From the NCBI GenBank assembly GCA_038533155.1, contig JBCAZH010000009.1, positions 12,197 to 76,196 on the forward strand: a stretch of 64,000 nucleotides of DNA, written 5' to 3'. Below are positions 60,813 to 64,000 of this stretch, piece after piece (the first letter of the stretch is position 1; each line of letters starts with the position of its first letter). Origin of the DNA: CALBPI01 sp038533155 (GTDB lineage Bacteria; Pseudomonadota; Gammaproteobacteria; Steroidobacterales; Woeseiaceae). The notes below the pieces were generated by a model. It did no database searches, was not told the DNA's origin, and saw only the letters and a program-made list of their open reading frames with translations. Both the position numbers and the translations under genes were made by a program.

Positions 60813-62110
60813 CCGCTCATGCCTACCGTGGCTGCATCGCGCATTGCCTAGCGGACCCAGGCGACACCGCCCATAGCGACAACGTGGAGATTTTTTCCGA
60901 TGGCGTACTGGTCGTTGAGGACGGTGTCGTGGCCGAACTGGGGCCAGCAGAGGCATTGCTGCCAAAACTCGGCACAGACGTCGCGGTCGAGGACTTGCGA
61001 GAGCAGTTGATTTTGCCCGGCATGGTCGACTGCCATATCCACTATCCACAAACTGACATCATCGCCTCGTACGGAACTCAGCTGCTCGACTGGCTGAATA
61101 CTTATACTTTTCCGTTTGAAGCGAGGTTTGCGGACCTTGACTACGCACGGCAGACCGCTGAGTTTTTTGTCGAAGAGCTGTTGCGAAATGGCACCACCAC
61201 AGCGCTTGTCTTCGCAACCGTCCATGCGCATTCGGTCGACGCGCTTTTTGAAGCGGCCAGCAAGTACGACCTTTGCATTGCAGCGGGCAAAGTTCTGATG
61301 GACAGACATTGCCCAGAAAATCTCCGCGATACCGCACAAAGCGGTTACCGCGACAGTCGTGAGCTGATCGAGCGCTGGCATCGGCAAGGTCGAAATCACT
61401 ATGCCATCACCCCGCGGTTTGCGCCGACGAGCACACTCCAACAGCTGCAGCTCGCCGGTCAGCTTGCCGAGGAATTTCCTGATGTCATGATCCAGACGCA
61501 TCTCGCCGAAAACCCGCGCGAGGTGGAATGGGCGCTGTCGTTGTTTCCGGATTCCGATAGCTACCTTGGCATCTACAAGGACGCGGGCTTGCTGCGGGAA
61601 CGGTCGGTATTCGCACACTGCATCCATCTCGACGAGCACGATCATAGAGAAATGGCAGCGCATGATGCGTCGATCGCTTTTTGTCCGACGTCGAACCTGT
61701 TCCTCGGCAGCGGTCTATTCGATTTGAGTACCGCGAAATCACACGGCATTCGGGTCGGCCTCGGCACTGACGTCGGCGGCGGCACGAGCTTCAGCCAATT
61801 TGCGACCCTCGCGGAAGCTTACAAAGTGCTCCAACTGCAAGGCCAAAGCCTGAACAGTCTCCGTGGGCTATACCTTGCCACACTCGCCGGCGCCGAGGCG
61901 CTCCATCTGGATGACAGGATCGGCAATCTGCGTCCGGGCAAAGACGCGGATTTCGTCGTCGTGAATCCTAAGTCGACCAAACTGTTGGAGCGACGAATCT
62001 CACACAGTAATTCTGTTGAAGATCAATTGTTTGCGCAATTCACGATGGCGGACGAACGTGCTGTGCAAGCGACTTATGTCAAAGGCAAGCGCTGCTTTCA
62101 GCAAGCATGA
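60809..62110 (+). CDS. guaD: Guanine deaminase
   Basis: 433 residues, amidohydrolase. Zinc ligands in VDCHIHYPQ, the His of QTHLAEN and HCIHLDE, and the Asp of LGTDVGGGTSFS are in the expected order. WLNTYTFPFEARF is typical of guanine deaminase. It converts guanine to xanthine for XdhAB. Last gene of the puuE-uraD-alc-allA-guaD run, coupled by ATGA. Confidence 0.96.
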   Translation: MTAHAYRGCIAHCLADPGDTAHSDNVEIFSDGVLVVEDGVVAELGPAEALLPKLGTDVAVEDLREQLILPGMVDCHIHYPQTDIIASYGTQLLDWLNTYTFPFEARFADLDYARQTAEFFVEELLRNGTTTALVFATVHAHSVDALFEAASKYDLCIAAGKVLMDRHCPENLRDTAQSGYRDSRELIERWHRQGRNHYAITPRFAPTSTLQQLQLAGQLAEEFPDVMIQTHLAENPREVEWALSLFPDSDSYLGIYKDAGLLRERSVFAHCIHLDEHDHREMAAHDASIAFCPTSNLFLGSGLFDLSTAKSHGIRVGLGTDVGGGTSFSQFATLAEAYKVLQLQGQSLNSLRGLYLATLAGAEALHLDDRIGNLRPGKDADFVVVNPKSTKLLERRISHSNSVEDQLFAQFTMADERAVQATYVKGKRCFQQA

Positions 62111-62197
62111 GACACGCTGATGCGCTGACCGTACATCCTTAAGTCTCGCGCCACGTGGACGCTATTAATCGAACCACGAAAACCGCCGCGCGTGCAG

Positions 62198-63775
62198 ATG
62201 ACCGACACCGCCTCAATGCAGCCCAACAGATCGCCAACCGGCTGGCTCACGTTCATCGTGCAGCAAGTCCTGTGCGCCCTCGCGTCGTTTGCGATGATCT
62301 GGCTGTCGTTCAAGATTGGATTCGCGAGCAATCAAGTCGTGGCGATATGGCCGGCCGCAGGACTCGGCGTATGGATGGCTTTGCGTTTCGGTTGGGCGTC
62401 ATTCTTTGCCCAGGCCGGCGGACAGATGCTGTACTCCATCGTGTTCCAACCGGACGAGTTGGTCGCGTTTCTGCCGGCGATTGCCGGCAACGCGTTTGCG
62501 ATCTGCCTTGCGGTCAGTATCTTCAATCGCTTCTCAGCCACCGATCTACCCTTACGCTCATTGAAGTCGACTATTTTGCTCATTGTGGTTGCGGGCGGAC
62601 TGCACAGCGTGATCGCTGGCGCGATCGGCGCAATCGTGGTTGGCTCAAACGCAAGCCTCACCGTTTCGCAAATGTGGGCGATCGGTTGGCGCTGGTTCTT
62701 TTCTGACTTCACTGGTGTCGTTTTGATCGCGCCCGTCGCCATCGTGCTGCTCGGCATCAATGGCATCAGATCGGCGTGGCGTTCCGATCGGACTGTCGCA
62801 TTCACACGCGCTGCCGGCATGACGTTCGCTGTATTGATCAGCATTGCCATTGCGTCTACCCAAATGCCGGATGCACTTGGGCAATATCCGATCGTCTTAC
62901 TGACGATGCCGCTATGCATCTGGTTGTCCTTCAAGGAAGACACGATTACCAGCATCGTGCTTCTTGCAGTCACAGTCCTCGGCGCGCTCGCACTGACTCT
63001 GACACGCGTTGGAAACGTCGGCGGCGAAGGCTTTTTGGCCGTGCAACTCTACGGCGTCGTTGTGATGTGTACGAGTCTCGTGCTGCACGCTATCGCACAA
63101 GAACGGCGGGCCGCCCTGCTCGCGCTCGCTGCCGAGCGGGCGACATTGGAACGCACGGTCCACGAACGGACCTCGGAGCTACAAGACCAGATTACCGCCT
63201 ACCAGAAAATCAAAACGGAACTTCAAATTCAGGCAACGACCGACCCGCTGACCGGCATCGCAAATCGCCGCGCGTTCTTGGAACACCTGGAGTCGAGTCA
63301 CTCCGCGATGCTGCGGCGCAGTGAAACCATGTGTCTGCTGATGCTCGATCTGGATCACTTCAAATCGATCAATGATACCTACGGCCATGCGACCGGGGAC
63401 GACGTCCTGGAAGTGGTCGGTCAAATTCTCAAGGCGCATGCTCGTGCAGGAACCGATATGCCGGCTCGGCTCGGCGGTGAGGAATTCGCCATACTCCTGC
63501 AAAACACGAACCTCGAAGGAGGGCTGATTGTTGGCGAGCGTTTGTTGGAGAAAATTCGTAGCGCAATCGTCAAAACGTCAGCAGGCCCGGTTCAGTTCAC
63601 CGCGAGCGTTGGTCTTGCATTGATGACCGAGACACTGCCATCTATCGACCACGCGTTGGTCGCTGCTGACGAGGCCCTGTACGAAGCTAAAGGTACTGGC
63701 CGCGACCGGCTTTGCACTCACGACCCGATGACCGTCACGATCAGTTTGAAGGTCGCCGGCCAAGCCGCCGGGTGA
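62198..63775 (+). CDS. MASE1-GGDEF diguanylate cyclase
   Basis: About 525 residues. Eight or nine hydrophobic helices in residues 10-310 with FKIGFASNQVVAIWPAAGLGVWMALRFG, the start of a MASE1 sensor, then a short coiled coil (LERTVHERTSELQDQ) and a GGDEF domain with active loop GGEEF (426-430). The expected I-site position reads AGTD instead of RxxD, so product inhibition may be absent. GTG six bases upstream is an alternative start. Confidence 0.88.
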   Translation: MTDTASMQPNRSPTGWLTFIVQQVLCALASFAMIWLSFKIGFASNQVVAIWPAAGLGVWMALRFGWASFFAQAGGQMLYSIVFQPDELVAFLPAIAGNAFAICLAVSIFNRFSATDLPLRSLKSTILLIVVAGGLHSVIAGAIGAIVVGSNASLTVSQMWAIGWRWFFSDFTGVVLIAPVAIVLLGINGIRSAWRSDRTVAFTRAAGMTFAVLISIAIASTQMPDALGQYPIVLLTMPLCIWLSFKEDTITSIVLLAVTVLGALALTLTRVGNVGGEGFLAVQLYGVVVMCTSLVLHAIAQERRAALLALAAERATLERTVHERTSELQDQITAYQKIKTELQIQATTDPLTGIANRRAFLEHLESSHSAMLRRSETMCLLMLDLDHFKSINDTYGHATGDDVLEVVGQILKAHARAGTDMPARLGGEEFAILLQNTNLEGGLIVGERLLEKIRSAIVKTSAGPVQFTASVGLALMTETLPSIDHALVAADEALYEAKGTGRDRLCTHDPMTVTISLKVAGQAAG

Positions 63776-63781
63776 TCCCAC

Positions 63782-64000
63782 TCAAAGCTCGCCGGCGAGA
63801 AAACCCACCGTTTCTGTGACCAACTGATCGACGACTTCCGGGCGATCATCGAACAAGCCGAAACCGTGATCTGCACCTTCGATCTCAACAAGACGAGCCA
63901 CCGCCGCTCGACTTGCAGCAACCTCGGCTCGTCGACTAACGACGGGCGGTACTACCGAGTCCTCGAGGCCATGGATCAACAGCAATGATCCTGTGTAGCG
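63782..64000 (-). CDS. Alpha/beta hydrolase, C-terminal part (runs off window)
   Basis: The last 72 codons of a gene whose 5' part lies beyond base 64000. SLLLIHGLEDSVVPP carries the catalytic Asp region, and the His lies in EGADHGFGLFDD, as in serine/dienelactone hydrolase-type enzymes. Substrate unknown. It converges with the MASE1-GGDEF gene, with 6 bp between them. Confidence 0.75.
   Translation of the reverse strand, partial: RYTGSLLLIHGLEDSVVPPVVSRRAEVAASRAAVARLVEIEGADHGFGLFDDRPEVVDQLVTETVGFLAGEL

Noticed and set aside
1..64000. Mobile elements, CRISPR arrays, tRNA or rRNA genes
   Set aside because: No transposase or integrase-like reading frame, no regularly spaced repeats and no cloverleaf or rRNA signature was noticed while reading. 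The insertions in the urease cluster show no visible target-site duplications.

Overview
The window looks like a chromosomal segment of a gammaproteobacterium, probably marine or environmental. The evidence is a trpE-G-D-C operon with an attenuating leader, a YhiN/HI0933-type flavoprotein, YajQ, a TfpZ-type pilin accessory protein and a canonical PEP carboxylase. Two runs of exactly 100 N (15690-15789, 56469-56568) show it is a scaffolded draft or metagenome assembly. Genes are packed very tightly. Many neighbours share a 4-base stop/start overlap (ATGA, GTGA or TTGA), and most convergent pairs abut or overlap at their stops. I saw no rRNA, tRNA, CRISPR array, transposase or phage gene.

Layout. 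1-3.5 kb: trp operon on the minus strand (trpE-G-D and the start of trpC) behind a promoter, a short leader peptide with two adjacent Trp codons and a terminator hairpin. 3.5-23 kb: housekeeping and accessory genes. These are an SLC13-type permease, an ABC exporter, a TlpA-like lipoprotein, yajQ, ppc, MFS, DCC protein, TfpZ, flavoprotein, two YbjQ proteins, an M48 protease, a tandem thioredoxin-fold protein, a diguanylate cyclase, a methyltransferase, two divergent phosphoribosyltransferases and a PhyH-type oxygenase.

23-41.5 kb: a complete urease gene set on the minus strand in the textbook order D-A-B-C-E-F-G, split by three insertions. Between F and G lie an Lrp regulator and an indoleamine 2,3-dioxygenase. 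Between C and E lie DUF2167 and small membrane proteins. Between A and B lies an 8.5-kb block carrying a DUF1538 permease fused translationally to a triple PII-like protein, outer-membrane proteins, an MFS carrier and an Fe(II)/2OG oxygenase.

41-62 kb: purine catabolism. A nucleoside hydrolase and ribokinase split nucleosides and salvage ribose. Guanine deaminase and xanthine dehydrogenase (xdhABC) lead to urate. PuuD, HIU hydrolase and OHCU decarboxylase make allantoin. PuuE allantoinase, allantoicase and ureidoglycolate lyase give glyoxylate plus urea, and urease finishes the job. Interspersed are a second MFS plus 2OG-oxygenase pair, a PQQ dehydrogenase, an FMN-dependent alpha-hydroxy-acid oxidase and two tandem secreted proteins of unknown family. 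The window closes with a MASE1-GGDEF protein and a partial alpha/beta hydrolase.

The most promising undescribed elements are the DUF1538/triple-PII module between ureA and ureB, the repeated coupling of urease and purine genes to 2OG oxygenases, the tandem secreted repeat proteins, and the apparently leaderless trp leader peptide.
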